The notes: generated from the letters alone by a model not told the origin. A stretch of DNA of 64,000 nt from Sellimonas sp963559135 (GCA_963559135.1 CAUWJP010000001.1:1-64000); one strand, 5' to 3'; counted from the first letter of the stretch, positions 16,203 to 25,008 are shown. Program-made: numbers and translations.

Positions 16203-17100
16203 TTATTTTTACGGATGGTATTTCCGGTGTCAGGGAGAAGACGGGAGCATGGCTGTCATTCCGGCTGTGCATTTGTCAGAAACGGATGAAGCCTGCTCGA
16301 TTCAGGTCATTACAAAAAGAGAAAGTTATTACAGAACATTTCCGATTAAAGAGTTCCGAATCAACAGGGAAAAAGGAATTATGAAAATTGGAGAAAATCT
16401 ATTTTCTAGGAAAGGAATTCGAATGAAGTTGGAAATAGATAAAATTTCGGACGAAGTGGAAATGAAGAATGATACAGACAAGAAGAAATCAGTAATGATT
16501 ACAGGAGTTTTACGATTTGGCGAGTTTAAAGAATTAAAGCATGATATCATGGGACCTTTTAGCGGTATCCCCCATTTGGAATGCAGACATGCAGTTTACA
16601 GTATGCAACATACCGTGAATGGAAGGATGAAACTAGGAAAGGAGACCATGCAGTTTCAAAACGGAACAGGCTATATGGAAGGTGACAGCGGAACGTCATT
16701 TCCTGAACAATATATGTGGACACAGCATTTTCTGCCGGAAGGATCTCTGATGCTTGCAGCAGCCGCAGTTCCATTTGCAGGCAGTTCTTTCACGGGAACG
16801 ATCGGATTCCTATGCTATGGAAAGCGGGTATACCGTTTTGCAACCTATCTGGGAGCATCAGTCAAAAAAATGGAAGAAAAGGAGCTGATGATCCGGCAGG
16901 GAAAATACAGGCTGTGCGTACGTTTCCCGGAAGGGGCAGGCAATACACTGAAAGCCCCGGACAAAGGGCAAATGACCCGGAAAGTGCGGGAGGAAGTTTC
17001 AGGCAGGGCAGAATATACTCTGACCTATGGAAAGCGGGTTTTGTTGCATGAGATTACAAACTGTGCGGCAATAGAATTTGAAAGAAAAACAGGAGCTTAG
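16195..17100 (+). CDS. Tocopherol cyclase-like protein
   Basis: 301 residues. The central part has R-H-A-V-Y-S-M-Q-H, G-T-G-Y-M-E-G-D-S-G-T-S-F-P and Y-M-W-T-Q-H, the pattern of the tocopherol cyclase family (lipocalin-like double barrel), in which this sequence closes a chromanol ring in plants. Bacterial members have no proven function, so the name describes the fold only. The N-terminus (N-Y-F-Y-G-W-Y-F-R-C) also matches that family. ATG 16195 is preceded by aggagggaa and overlaps the FAD/Rieske gene by 8 bases. A terminator follows, so the two form a bicistronic unit. Confidence 0.72.
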   Translation: MNNYFYGWYFRCQGEDGSMAVIPAVHLSETDEACSIQVITKRESYYRTFPIKEFRINREKGIMKIGENLFSRKGIRMKLEIDKISDEVEMKNDTDKKKSVMITGVLRFGEFKELKHDIMGPFSGIPHLECRHAVYSMQHTVNGRMKLGKETMQFQNGTGYMEGDSGTSFPEQYMWTQHFLPEGSLMLAAAAVPFAGSSFTGTIGFLCYGKRVYRFATYLGASVKKMEEKELMIRQGKYRLCVRFPEGAGNTLKAPDKGQMTRKVREEVSGRAEYTLTYGKRVLLHEITNCAAIEFERKTGA

Positions 17101-17123
17101 AAAGAAGTTATTTTATAGCCATT

Positions 17124-17160
17124 AAGGAACGCTTTATCAGGGCGTTCCTTTTGCGTTTTT
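17124..17160 (+). terminator. Terminator of the FAD/Rieske unit
   Basis: The perfect arms aaggaacgc (17124-17132) and gcgttcctt (17142-17150) are followed by ttgcgttttt. Confidence 0.85.
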
Positions 17161-17250
17161 GATTTAGCAAAAAGAAATGACAGTCCTAAGCCGGGATGAT
17201 ATAATATTAGAAACGTCAGTTGATAGTATGGATGGATCGGAGGTTGAATT

Positions 17251-17616
17251 TTGAGACAAATAAAAGTATACAGAAAAGAATATGAAAGACTTCCTGTAAG
17301 ATTTCAAAAGAAACTGGAAAGCGACCTGAACTACTTGATAAAAGCGGAAATACCAGGAATGAAAAAAATATATCTTTTTGGAAGTTGCTCTAGAGGGGAA
17401 GTTCGGAGCAGCAGTGATATCGACCTCTTGATTGTAACAAAAACTCAGCTTATGGACAGGTCGTTAATGGCAGATATTCGATGGACATTAGATGAAGATT
17501 TGGATGGTGTGAAGACCGATGTGGTGTTTACCTGTGAAGAAGGATGTATGTCCAGTCAGGTTTTTCAAAGGGAAGTAGAGAAAGATAAAAAACTGATTTT
17601 GGAGGTGAGAGAATGA
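17251..17616 (+). CDS. MNT-type nucleotidyltransferase
   Basis: 121 residues with the minimal nucleotidyltransferase signature G-S-x-x-R-G-x6-D-I-D: Gly44-Ser45, Arg48-Gly49, Asp56 and Asp58. A third acidic residue is in V-K-T-D-V-V-F. These enzymes transfer AMP or another nucleotide to a protein or small molecule. The TTG start at 17251 is fixed by ggagg at 17239-17243. It overlaps the HEPN gene by 4 bases (ATGA), the arrangement of MntA/HepT toxin-antitoxin pairs, in which the nucleotidyltransferase silences the HEPN partner by AMP transfer. A house-keeping or antibiotic-modifying role cannot be ruled out. Confidence 0.8.
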   Translation: MRQIKVYRKEYERLPVRFQKKLESDLNYLIKAEIPGMKKIYLFGSCSRGEVRSSSDIDLLIVTKTQLMDRSLMADIRWTLDEDLDGVKTDVVFTCEEGCMSSQVFQREVEKDKKLILEVRE

Positions 17617-18005
17617 TAAAAAATACCTATATAGATATTGCAGAAAATGATCTGCAATATCTGGAATCTGTACTGAAAACAGGGAGTACATTTTATAATC
17701 AGCTGGCAGTACAGTGTCAGCAGGTTGCAGAAAAATTTTTAAAGGGATATCTGGACAAACTGCTTTTGGAAGAAGATGTTTCGGATTTGCTTAGAAAACA
17801 TAATATGAAGAAAATGGCTTCAAAATTAAATGAATGTTATCCAGAACTTAATCTAGATACAATCGGACTGGCGTATCTGACAGATTTTTATTTTGATGCA
17901 CGTTATCCGGGAGATGATTTTTATACCGTATCAAAAGAGGAATTCGAAAAGTGCCTTGCGATTATGTATGATACAGTGAAAAAATTGAAAAATCTTGAAC
18001 TTTAA
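17613..18005 (+). CDS. HEPN domain protein, partner of the MNT nucleotidyltransferase
   Basis: 130 residues, all helical. HEPN features are A-V-Q-C-Q-Q-V-A-E-K-F-L-K-G-Y-L, L-R-K-H-N-M-K-K-M and F-D-A-R-Y-P-G-D-D. The classical R-x4-6-H ribonuclease motif is not obvious, so RNase activity is uncertain; the R-Y-P-G-D form is the one frequently paired with MNT proteins in gut bacteria. The ATG overlaps the MNT stop. If the pair is a type VII toxin-antitoxin system, this is the toxin side. It acts in the cytoplasm. Confidence 0.75.
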   Translation: MIKNTYIDIAENDLQYLESVLKTGSTFYNQLAVQCQQVAEKFLKGYLDKLLLEEDVSDLLRKHNMKKMASKLNECYPELNLDTIGLAYLTDFYFDARYPGDDFYTVSKEEFEKCLAIMYDTVKKLKNLEL

Positions 18006-18031
18006 ATCCGGCAGGAAAGCAGGCAGGAGAG

Positions 18032-18682
18032 ATGAAGACCAAAAGAAGAAAAAATGTGGTAATTCTGAGCGGAGCGGATGGCCCTACAAGTATCTTCCTT
18101 GCAGGAAAAAGCAGAAAGCTGCCGTTGATAGAATGGTTCAAAGACTGGCAAAATCAAAGAAAGCAGGAAAAGATCAAAAAAATAATTACGGTAGATCCAC
18201 ATAGCATGGAAGAAGTGGTACGATATGCCAAGGCAAAGTATCATGCAGTGGAGTTAACCTCTGACGCAAGGAATTTTATGGAGGAACGCAGGTCACACAA
18301 AGAAGGACTTGTATTACTGAAAAGACCCGATTTGTTAGAAAGATTGCAGAAGGTTCAGAAACCAAAAGAGTATAATGATGAGACAATCGCCAGAATGGAA
18401 CAACAGATAGAAATAAGATCACAACAGATTGCGGCACTGCCAGAGGATGAACTGCCGATGGATTTCCATTTATATGAAATACGCAAAGGAAATGAAGAAA
18501 TTGAAATGGCGGTTGATTTTTATTGGAATGTCCTGACCATTTCTCATCAGGGTGACCAGAAAACATGGAAACAGGGAGATAAGATTATCAAAGATCTTTA
18601 CAGGTATTATGGCGTTACCAGAAAAGATATAGAAGAGAAATCTGATCGATATAAAGAACTGGTGGCAGTATTAGGCGAATGA
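18032..18682 (+). CDS. Unknown protein with an N-terminal S-G-A-D-G-P-T-S-I-F motif
   Basis: 216 residues, soluble and charged. Residues 8-24 read N-V-V-I-L-S-G-A-D-G-P-T-S-I-F-L-A. The A-D-G-P-T-x-I-F block is otherwise known to me from the membrane beta subunit of sodium-pumping decarboxylases (OadB/GcdB), but here it is in a soluble protein with none of the membrane helices. The middle contains a basic helical region and I-A-R-M-E-Q-Q-I-E coiled coil; the C-terminal third has M-A-V-D-F-Y-W-N-V-L and Y-Y-G-V-T-R-K. The start has aggagag. It lies 26 bases after the HEPN gene. No function can be given. Confidence 0.6.
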   Translation: MKTKRRKNVVILSGADGPTSIFLAGKSRKLPLIEWFKDWQNQRKQEKIKKIITVDPHSMEEVVRYAKAKYHAVELTSDARNFMEERRSHKEGLVLLKRPDLLERLQKVQKPKEYNDETIARMEQQIEIRSQQIAALPEDELPMDFHLYEIRKGNEEIEMAVDFYWNVLTISHQGDQKTWKQGDKIIKDLYRYYGVTRKDIEEKSDRYKELVAVLGE

Positions 18683-18726
18683 TTTTCAGGGCTTAGTTGT
18701 GGGAACGAAGGAGCAGGGGAAAGCGT

Positions 18727-19509
18727 ATGAGAAAAAGAAAGCAGATTTTGAGTTTGATTGCTGTAGTGACTGCTGTGATTCAGCTGTTAGTGCCGGTCCA
18801 CGCGTCCGCAAATGTGATTTTTGAGCCGGATAATGGATTTTACAGGAAACATAGTGAGGAGTGTGAGTATCTGAACCGGGCCTGCTATCCGGGAGAGGAT
18901 ACCTGGCTCTGGGCGGCTCCTAATCTGGCAGTGACAGAAAAGCTGGATGAAGAACAAGAAAAAGAGGTTTATATTTCTTTTGTCTATACTGACAAGGAAG
19001 GAATTCAGTGGGGATATGCGGATCTGGAAAACCGCTGGATTCTGATGGCGGATCTGTTTCTGAAATATAGCAGTACAGAGTTCTGGAAAGACCATGAAAA
19101 GGAGATTGATACAGACAAAGTCTATACGATTCCCAAGGGTACCCATTTCGTTTTGTGGTCTTATCCGGAGTCCGGGATGGTTATAGATGAGGATGTCAAC
19201 CTTCTGGCTGATAAAGAGATCACTGCTTTTTACCAGGATTCAACCGGGCGCACATGGGGAAATATCGCGTATATATACGGTAGTTACGATGTATGGGTTT
19301 GTCTTTCGGATATGAACATGAAGCAAAGTAGGACTCAGGACAGTCAGGAAAGACTCCCGGCGCAGACACTGGATTTAGATCAGCTCTCTGAGCTCAAAAT
19401 GAAAGGCAAGATTACACTTGGAGTCCTGATGGTTGTGGCGGCAGTTATAGTGACGGCAGTCATTCTAATCGGTTGGAAACTGCTAAAGTGGAGAAAGAAA
19501 AAAGTGTAA
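18727..19509 (+). CDS. Secreted protein with C-terminal membrane anchor, function unknown
   Basis: 260 residues: signal peptide (basic R-K-R-K, hydrophobic core, cleavage around V-H-A-S-A at residues 23-27), an extracytoplasmic domain of about 200 residues rich in Trp and Tyr (H-S-E-E-C-E-Y-L, W-G-Y-A-D-L, T-W-G-N-I-A-Y), then one membrane helix (about 229-250) and a basic tail. The repeated W-G-Y/W-G-N pattern suggests two SH3-like halves, but this is inference. ATG 18727 is chosen because the signal peptide begins there; the longer frame from 18697 would put charged residues ahead of it. It may be co-transcribed with the genes on both sides. Confidence 0.62.
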   Translation: MRKRKQILSLIAVVTAVIQLLVPVHASANVIFEPDNGFYRKHSEECEYLNRACYPGEDTWLWAAPNLAVTEKLDEEQEKEVYISFVYTDKEGIQWGYADLENRWILMADLFLKYSSTEFWKDHEKEIDTDKVYTIPKGTHFVLWSYPESGMVIDEDVNLLADKEITAFYQDSTGRTWGNIAYIYGSYDVWVCLSDMNMKQSRTQDSQERLPAQTLDLDQLSELKMKGKITLGVLMVVAAVIVTAVILIGWKLLKWRKKKV

Positions 19510-19533
19510 GAGTAAGCTAAGGAGGGGGATTCC

Positions 19534-20475
19534 ATGAACTATTATGATGAGGAACTACAGCGTATTCACCAGGAGATGATGGAAAAGGAAAGGGCAGATG
19601 CAAAACTGGCGGATCTTTATATCCAGCAGAATGAGCTGGAGAAGAAAGTAACAGAATTCCGGAAGATCATGGAAGAAGAGCAGGAAGATGTAGAACGTCT
19701 GAAACGGACAAACCTTACAGCTCTTTTTTACCGTGCATCCGGAAAGATGGAGGAAAAGCTGTCAAAAGAAGAGGAAGAGGCATTGGCGGCTGTTGTAAAA
19801 TACGACTCGGCGGAAAGGGAACTGCGGGCCGTAGAAGAAGATATAGCATATTATGAAAAACAGGCATCAGGGCTTCCGGACTGTAAGCTCCGATATGAGA
19901 GACTGCTTGATGAGAAAAAGGAAACGATCAAAGAATCTGGCGATATAAAAGCTGAGAAAATCCTGGAAATGGAAAGGCTGATTGCTGCTATAGAAAATCG
20001 CAGAAAAGAAGTAAGGGAAGCGATCAGTGCCGGGGAGAGAGCACGTTCTATTGCAGAAGAGACGCTGGACAGTCTGCAAAGTGCAAAAAACTGGGGAATG
20101 GTGGATATTCTCGGCGGCGGTATCATGTCGGACGTGATAAAATATGATAAGCTGAAAGCGGTAAAGGACAGAACAAGTGCACTTCAAATGGCATTGCGCA
20201 CGTTCAGGACAGAGCTTGCAGATGTTTCAGGCAAAATTGATGGACCGGTTCAAGTGGAAGTTGGAGAATTTCTTCATTTTGCGGACTATTTTTTTGATGG
20301 GATTTTTACAGACTGGATGGTTTATGACAAGATCAAAGTGTCACGGGAACGGGCTGAGAAAACATACAGCCAGATACAGGAGATTCTGGAACAGTTAAGA
20401 CAGTTGCAGGAGAATCTTTCCATGGAAGATGAGCAGAAAAGGAAGGAGCTTGAGCAGCTTGTGTTGAAAGGATAA
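19534..20475 (+). CDS. Coiled-coil protein, function unknown
   Basis: 313 residues, mostly charged long helices (about 1-185 and 270-313) around a short central segment N-W-G-M-V-D-I-L-G-G-G-I-M-S-D with L-R-T-F-R-T-E-L-A-D-V and an aromatic stretch F-A-D-Y-F-F-D-G-I-F-T-D-W. This helix/glycine-rich/helix plan recurs in hypothetical proteins of many bacteria. There is no membrane segment or signal. aaggaggggg before ATG 19534 is a strong ribosome binding site. It is followed closely by an SMC-like ATPase, so a joint role is possible but unproven. Confidence 0.6.
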   Translation: MNYYDEELQRIHQEMMEKERADAKLADLYIQQNELEKKVTEFRKIMEEEQEDVERLKRTNLTALFYRASGKMEEKLSKEEEEALAAVVKYDSAERELRAVEEDIAYYEKQASGLPDCKLRYERLLDEKKETIKESGDIKAEKILEMERLIAAIENRRKEVREAISAGERARSIAEETLDSLQSAKNWGMVDILGGGIMSDVIKYDKLKAVKDRTSALQMALRTFRTELADVSGKIDGPVQVEVGEFLHFADYFFDGIFTDWMVYDKIKVSRERAEKTYSQIQEILEQLRQLQENLSMEDEQKRKELEQLVLKG

Positions 20476-20518
20476 AGACAGAGCGAATGGGTGAAAAAGA
20501 TATGGAAAGGTGGAGAAT

Positions 20519-21385
20519 ATGATGATCTATCTGGACTGGTTTACATTTCCGGACAGTGAAAGAGAATTTGACTTTTTCCTGCAACAGAAACGTACCTGTT
20601 ATGATTCCTATTATCCGTTTCAGATTTTGTCCAAGCATCATTTCCAGAGAATTGATTTTGCTCCAGTTACTATTCTCTATGGGGGAAATGGAACCGGAAA
20701 AACGACGGTGGTCAATGTTATTGCAGAAAAGCTGAATCTGGAACGGGATTCGGCTTTTAATAAATCCAGTTTTTTCGGAGATTATCTGGAATATTGCGAT
20801 TATGATACACAGATACCGGTTCCAAAGGGAAGCCGGATCATTACAAGTGACGATGTATTTGACTATATGCTTAATATCCGGAGCATGAATGAAGGGATCG
20901 ACCGGAAGAAAGAAGCATTGTTAGAAGATTATCTGGATGTGAAATATTCTCATTTCCGGATAAATTCACTGGCCGATTACGAACAGCTGAAACGGGTGAA
21001 TAAAGCAAGGAGTAAAACCCAGTCCCAGTTTGTAAGATCGGAGTTGATGGACAATGTCCGGGAGTACTCAAACGGAGAGAGCGCTTTTTTGTATTTTTCA
21101 GAGAAGATCACGGAAAATGCGCTGTTTTTGTTGGACGAGCCGGAGAACAGCCTGTCGCCTGTCAGGCAGCAGGAACTGGTACGGTTTCTTGAAGATGCGG
21201 TACGTTTTTTCGGATGTCAGTTTGTGATTTCTACACACTCACCATTTTTGCTGTCTATGAGGGGGGCAAAAATCTATGACCTGGATGAGGACCCTGTGGA
21301 TGTGAAAAAATGGACACGGTTGGAGAATGTAAGAGCGTATTATCAGTTTTTTAAAGAGCATGAAGATGAGTTTACAGCATGGTAA
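20519..21385 (+). CDS. ABC/SMC-like AAA ATPase (soluble, OLD/AAA_15 type)
   Basis: 288 residues. Walker A G-G-N-G-T-G-K-T-T is at 55-63, the ABC-like signature Y-S-N-G-E-S-A is near 180, Walker B is A-L-F-L-L-D-E-P-E-N-S-L-S-P near 200-213, and the switch histidine is in I-S-T-H-S-P-F-L-L. There is no membrane domain, so this is not a transporter; such stand-alone ATPases often act in DNA repair or defence, and this gene follows a coiled-coil protein and an MNT/HEPN pair. The start is ATG 20519 or 20522 with aaggtgg upstream; GTG 20510 is less likely. No nuclease (TOPRIM) domain is present. Confidence 0.75.
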   Translation: MMIYLDWFTFPDSEREFDFFLQQKRTCYDSYYPFQILSKHHFQRIDFAPVTILYGGNGTGKTTVVNVIAEKLNLERDSAFNKSSFFGDYLEYCDYDTQIPVPKGSRIITSDDVFDYMLNIRSMNEGIDRKKEALLEDYLDVKYSHFRINSLADYEQLKRVNKARSKTQSQFVRSELMDNVREYSNGESAFLYFSEKITENALFLLDEPENSLSPVRQQELVRFLEDAVRFFGCQFVISTHSPFLLSMRGAKIYDLDEDPVDVKKWTRLENVRAYYQFFKEHEDEFTAW

Positions 21386-21399
21386 AAGGAGGAAGAAAC

Positions 21400-22413
21400 A
21401 TGGAATATGTAGTATTGGGAAAAACAGGCCTGAAAGTCAACAAAAATGGATTTGGCGCATTGCCGATCCAGCGAATTTCCAAAGAGGATGCAGCGGCTTT
21501 GCTGCAGAAAGCATTTCAAAATGGAATCAACTATTTTGATACGGCAAGAGCCTATTCCGACAGTGAGGAAAAGATGGGAGCTGCGCTTCATGAGGTGCGG
21601 GACCAGATCATTATCAGTACAAAAACGGCGGCCCAGAATGGGGAAGATCTCTGGAAAGACCTGGAAATGAGTCTGGAAAAGCTTCAGACAGATTATATTG
21701 ATTTGTATCAATTCCATAATCCGGCATTCTGTCCGAAACCGGGAGACGGTTCCGGTCTGTATGAGGCTGCTCTGAAGGCAAAAGAACAGGGGAAGATCCG
21801 ACATATTGGAATTACCAACCACCGGATCGCTGTGGCAAAAGAGGCGGTTCTGTCCGGATTTTATGAGACACTGCAATTTCCATTTTCATATCTTGCATCA
21901 GTGGAAGAGGTAGAACTTGTAGAACTGTGCCGGCAGAAAGAAGTCGGATTTATCGCGATGAAAGGACTTGCCGGAGGTCTGATTCACAATTCTGCTTCTG
22001 CTTATGCGTTTATGTGCCAGCCGCAGTTCGCTCATGTGGAGCCAATCTGGGGAATCCAAAGAGAGTGGGAGCTGGATGAATTTCTTTCCTATCAGGAACA
22101 GGCACCGGAATTGAATGAAACGCTTCTGGCGGATATTCAGAAGGATAAAGATCAGCTTGCGGGAGAATTCTGTCGTGGATGTGGTTACTGTATGCCTTGT
22201 CCGGTAGGGATCGCGATCAATAATTGCGCAAGAATGAGTCTGATGTTAAGACGTGCACCGCAGGAAGCGTGGCTGTCTGAAGAGTGGCAGGAAAAGATGA
22301 AAAAGATCGAGAACTGTCTCCATTGCGGCAGTTGCATGAAGAAGTGTCCGTACGGTTTGAATACACCGGAGCTTTTGAAACGGAACTATGAAGATTACAA
22401 AACATTTTTATAA
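21400..22413 (+). CDS. Aldo/keto reductase with C-terminal two-[4Fe-4S] ferredoxin domain
   Basis: 337 residues. Residues 1-250 form the AKR barrel with the tetrad Asp/Tyr (Y-F-D-T-A-R-A-Y-S), Lys (S-T-K-T-A) and His (Y-Q-F-H-N-P). The C-terminus carries C-x-x-C-x-x-C-x3-C (C-R-G-C-G-Y-C-M-P-C-P) and, near the end, C-x-x-C-x-x-C-x3-C-P, enough for two iron-sulfur clusters. This fusion is common in anaerobes; it probably couples ferredoxin electrons to carbonyl reduction. ATG 21400 follows aaaggagg. A minus-strand gene converges from the right. Confidence 0.88.
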   Translation: MEYVVLGKTGLKVNKNGFGALPIQRISKEDAAALLQKAFQNGINYFDTARAYSDSEEKMGAALHEVRDQIIISTKTAAQNGEDLWKDLEMSLEKLQTDYIDLYQFHNPAFCPKPGDGSGLYEAALKAKEQGKIRHIGITNHRIAVAKEAVLSGFYETLQFPFSYLASVEEVELVELCRQKEVGFIAMKGLAGGLIHNSASAYAFMCQPQFAHVEPIWGIQREWELDEFLSYQEQAPELNETLLADIQKDKDQLAGEFCRGCGYCMPCPVGIAINNCARMSLMLRRAPQEAWLSEEWQEKMKKIENCLHCGSCMKKCPYGLNTPELLKRNYEDYKTFL

Positions 22414-22448
22414 AAGATACATAGAATGACGAAACGCAGATATGGGAT

Positions 22449-23999
22449 TTAATATGTCAGATCCTCACAAACGGATTTCAGATTCAGGAAATTTGTGAGA
22501 TAATCTCTTGTTCCTGTTTTTGCATCCGTACCGGACATATTGAAGCCGCCAAATGGATGCTGCAGAACAACAGCTCCGGTGGACTTTCTGTTGAAGTAAA
22601 GATTTCCAACATGGAATTCTACCTTTGCTTTCTGGATATGATCTCTGTCTTCTGTATATACAGATCCGGTCAGACCGTACTCGGTTCCATTTGCAACTTC
22701 CAGCGCTTCGTCAAAAGAATCTACACGGATAACAGCAAGTACTGGTCCGAAGATTTCTTCTTTTGCAATGACGGCATCTTTTGTAATGTCGCGGACAACA
22801 GTCGGTTCGATATAAAAGCCTTTTGAATCATCATAATTTCCGCCAAAGACAATCGTACCTTCTTTACGTGCTGTTTCGATATAGCCGGAGATCCGGTCAA
22901 ATGCGCTCTTGTTAATCACCGGTCCCATCGGAAGATCGTCCCGTCCACTTCCCTGATGTTCTTTGAGATCTTTTGCACAAGCAACAATTTCTTCTACAAA
23001 TGCGTCATATACGTCACTTAATACGACAGCTCTGGAGCATGCGGAGCATTTCTGACCCTGGAAGGAGAATGCGGAATTTGCGATTCCGGCAGCGGCACGT
23101 TTCAGATCGGCTGAAGAATCTACGATAATTGCATTTTTTCCTCCCATTTCTGCTACGACGCGCTTGATCCAGATCTGACCTTCGGAAACTTCAGCGGCTT
23201 TCTGGCTGATGCGCAGTCCAACTTCTTTAGATCCGGTAAAGTTTACGAAGCGTGTCAGCGGATGCTGTACAATATAGTCTCCGATGACAGAACCGGAACC
23301 AGGGATGAAATTGATGACGCCGTCCGGGAAACCTGCTTTTTCGCAAAGTTCTATAAATTTATAAGCTACGATTGGAGTATCGGAAGACGGTTTACATACG
23401 ATAGTATTGCCGGTAATGACAGCTGAAACAACCATGCCTGCAAGAAGAGAAAGCGGGAAGTTCCACGGTGGAACAGCTACACCAACTCCGATCGGGATGT
23501 AGATGCATTTGCATTCTTCTTCTGTGTCTACCAGCTCAAGTCCTTTATCAAGTTCACGCATGTGCATGATATAGGAGTTGAAGAAGTCCAGAGCCTCACA
23601 GAGTTCTCCATCTGCCTCGCCCCAGTTTTTGCCGCTTTCTTCAATGCTCCAGGCATCGATGAGGAAACGGTTTTTCTTCATGAGGTCAACCAGTCTTCGT
23701 ACGCAGCAGATTCGTTCCTCAGCAGGAGTTCTGCTCCATGTCTGAAATGCTTTGTGTGCTGTCTGAATCGCTTTATCTGCAAGCTCCTGATCACAAGAAC
23801 TGACTTGTCCGAGAAATTCTTTCGTGGATGGCGCGATGGAAACAATCTTTTTGTCTGTCATAATGCGTTCGCCGCCGATAATTAAAGGATAATCCTGGCC
23901 CTTTTCCTTATCTACCTGTTCAAATGCTTTCAACATTGCTTCTTTATTTTCTGGAATGGAAAAGTCCAGTTCTGGTGAATTTTTAAATCCTTTTAGCAT
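22449..23999 (-). CDS. rocA: 1-pyrroline-5-carboxylate dehydrogenase
   Basis: 516 residues of the aldehyde dehydrogenase family, P5CDH type: it oxidises glutamate-gamma-semialdehyde (from proline, ornithine or arginine) to glutamate with NAD. The sequence has the P-W-N-F-P-L nucleotide motif, E-M-G-G-K-N with the general base Glu, and catalytic Cys in F-Q-G-Q-K-C-S-A-C. The full family length is present. Two ATGs are possible (24005 and 23999); the second is preferred because aggagg then has a 6-base spacer, while the first would abut it. It has its own promoter at 24042-24070. No proline dehydrogenase is nearby, so it may serve ornithine catabolism. Confidence 0.9.
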   Translation of the reverse strand: MLKGFKNSPELDFSIPENKEAMLKAFEQVDKEKGQDYPLIIGGERIMTDKKIVSIAPSTKEFLGQVSSCDQELADKAIQTAHKAFQTWSRTPAEERICCVRRLVDLMKKNRFLIDAWSIEESGKNWGEADGELCEALDFFNSYIMHMRELDKGLELVDTEEECKCIYIPIGVGVAVPPWNFPLSLLAGMVVSAVITGNTIVCKPSSDTPIVAYKFIELCEKAGFPDGVINFIPGSGSVIGDYIVQHPLTRFVNFTGSKEVGLRISQKAAEVSEGQIWIKRVVAEMGGKNAIIVDSSADLKRAAAGIANSAFSFQGQKCSACSRAVVLSDVYDAFVEEIVACAKDLKEHQGSGRDDLPMGPVINKSAFDRISGYIETARKEGTIVFGGNYDDSKGFYIEPTVVRDITKDAVIAKEEIFGPVLAVIRVDSFDEALEVANGTEYGLTGSVYTEDRDHIQKAKVEFHVGNLYFNRKSTGAVVLQHPFGGFNMSGTDAKTGTRDYLTNFLNLKSVCEDLTY

Positions 24000-24041
24000 G
24001 TACATACCTCCTACTGTGAATATTTTTACATCAATATAAAT

Positions 24042-24070
24042 ATTCTATCATTTACAATTTCGCGCGTCAA
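24042..24070 (-). promoter_or_regulatory. Promoter of the P5C dehydrogenase gene
   Basis: On the minus strand TTGACG (24070-24065), a 17-base spacer, then TAGAAT (24047-24042). This is a close match to the sigma-A consensus, about 40 bases ahead of the start codon. Confidence 0.8.
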
Positions 24071-24297
24071 TGCTTTACGATAAGAAAGGACTGTTAAATA
24101 ATGCACAAACAAAAAGATAATCAGAATTCATTGATGAAATTTATAAAAGGGACAAAAGTATAAATATACAGAAATGTAATAAACGACTGGAATAAAAAGC
24201 AGGAAGGAAACAAGGAGAACCGACTTTACAGATGGATATGAACAGTAAAGTGTGGTACAATTTACTTATTAAGTTTAAGAGGTAAAGGCGGAGAGAT

Positions 24298-25008
24298 ATG
24301 AAACAGGTAATTGTATGTATAGACATCGGTGGATCATCCATGAAAACCGGAATCTGTGATATGGATGGAAAACTGGACTGGCAGGAAATTCTCCCTGTTC
24401 ATCAACAGTTTGAAGATCTGATGGGAGAAATAGGGAACTACATTGAAAAGAGAAAAGAAAAAGGAGACGTTATTGGGATTGCGCTCAGTGCACCAGGAGC
24501 GGTGGATACTGCTACAGGAATTATCGGAGGTAAAAGTGCGGTTCCATGCATACATGGGCCGTCTTGGACGGAGGAGCTTGAAAAGCGGTTTGGTCTGCCT
24601 GCCAGCATAGAGAATGACGCAAATTGTGCAGCCATGTCGGAAGTGACCTTTGGAAACGGAAAGGGATGCAAAAATCTTGCTTTCGTCGTATGTGGAACAG
24701 GCATTGGGGGAGCTGTTGTGATTGATGGAAAAATTTGTCACGGAGCTCATTTATATGGAGGAGAATTCGGGTGCATGGTGATGCGGGACGATGACGGAAA
24801 CTTCAGCACCTTTTCCCTGCAGGCTTCGACGATGTCCCTTGTAAGAAGAGTAAAAAAAGTTTATCCGGAGCAAGAATGGAACGGGAAATGTGTTTTTGAG
24901 GAGGCAGAAAACGGTTGTTCTGTCTGCACAGAGGCAGTGAATCAGTTTTACAAGAAACTTGCCGAAGGGATTTATAATATTCAACATGTGTATGATCCGG
25001 AAAGATGA
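24298..25008 (+). pseudogene. ROK family sugar kinase, C-terminally truncated
   Basis: The 236 residues carry the ROK start (D-I-G-G-S-S-M-K), the phosphate loop and sugar-binding E-N-D-A-N-C-A, and the G-T-G-I-G-G-A segment with G-G-E-F-G. The frame stops right after Y-N-I-Q-H-V-Y-D-P-E-R, where ROK kinases go on for about 50-60 residues beginning K-I-V-I-G-G-G. In another frame the bases after the stop read K-I-V-I-N and then stop again, so a small insertion or deletion seems to have cut off the last helices that close the active site. It probably served as fructokinase or glucokinase of the sucrose locus next to it. Residual activity cannot be excluded. Confidence 0.65.

Noticed and set aside
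17613..18005. HEPN ribonuclease toxin with a firm active site
   Set aside because: The R-x4-6-H motif could not be placed with certainty; the protein is called only by domain.
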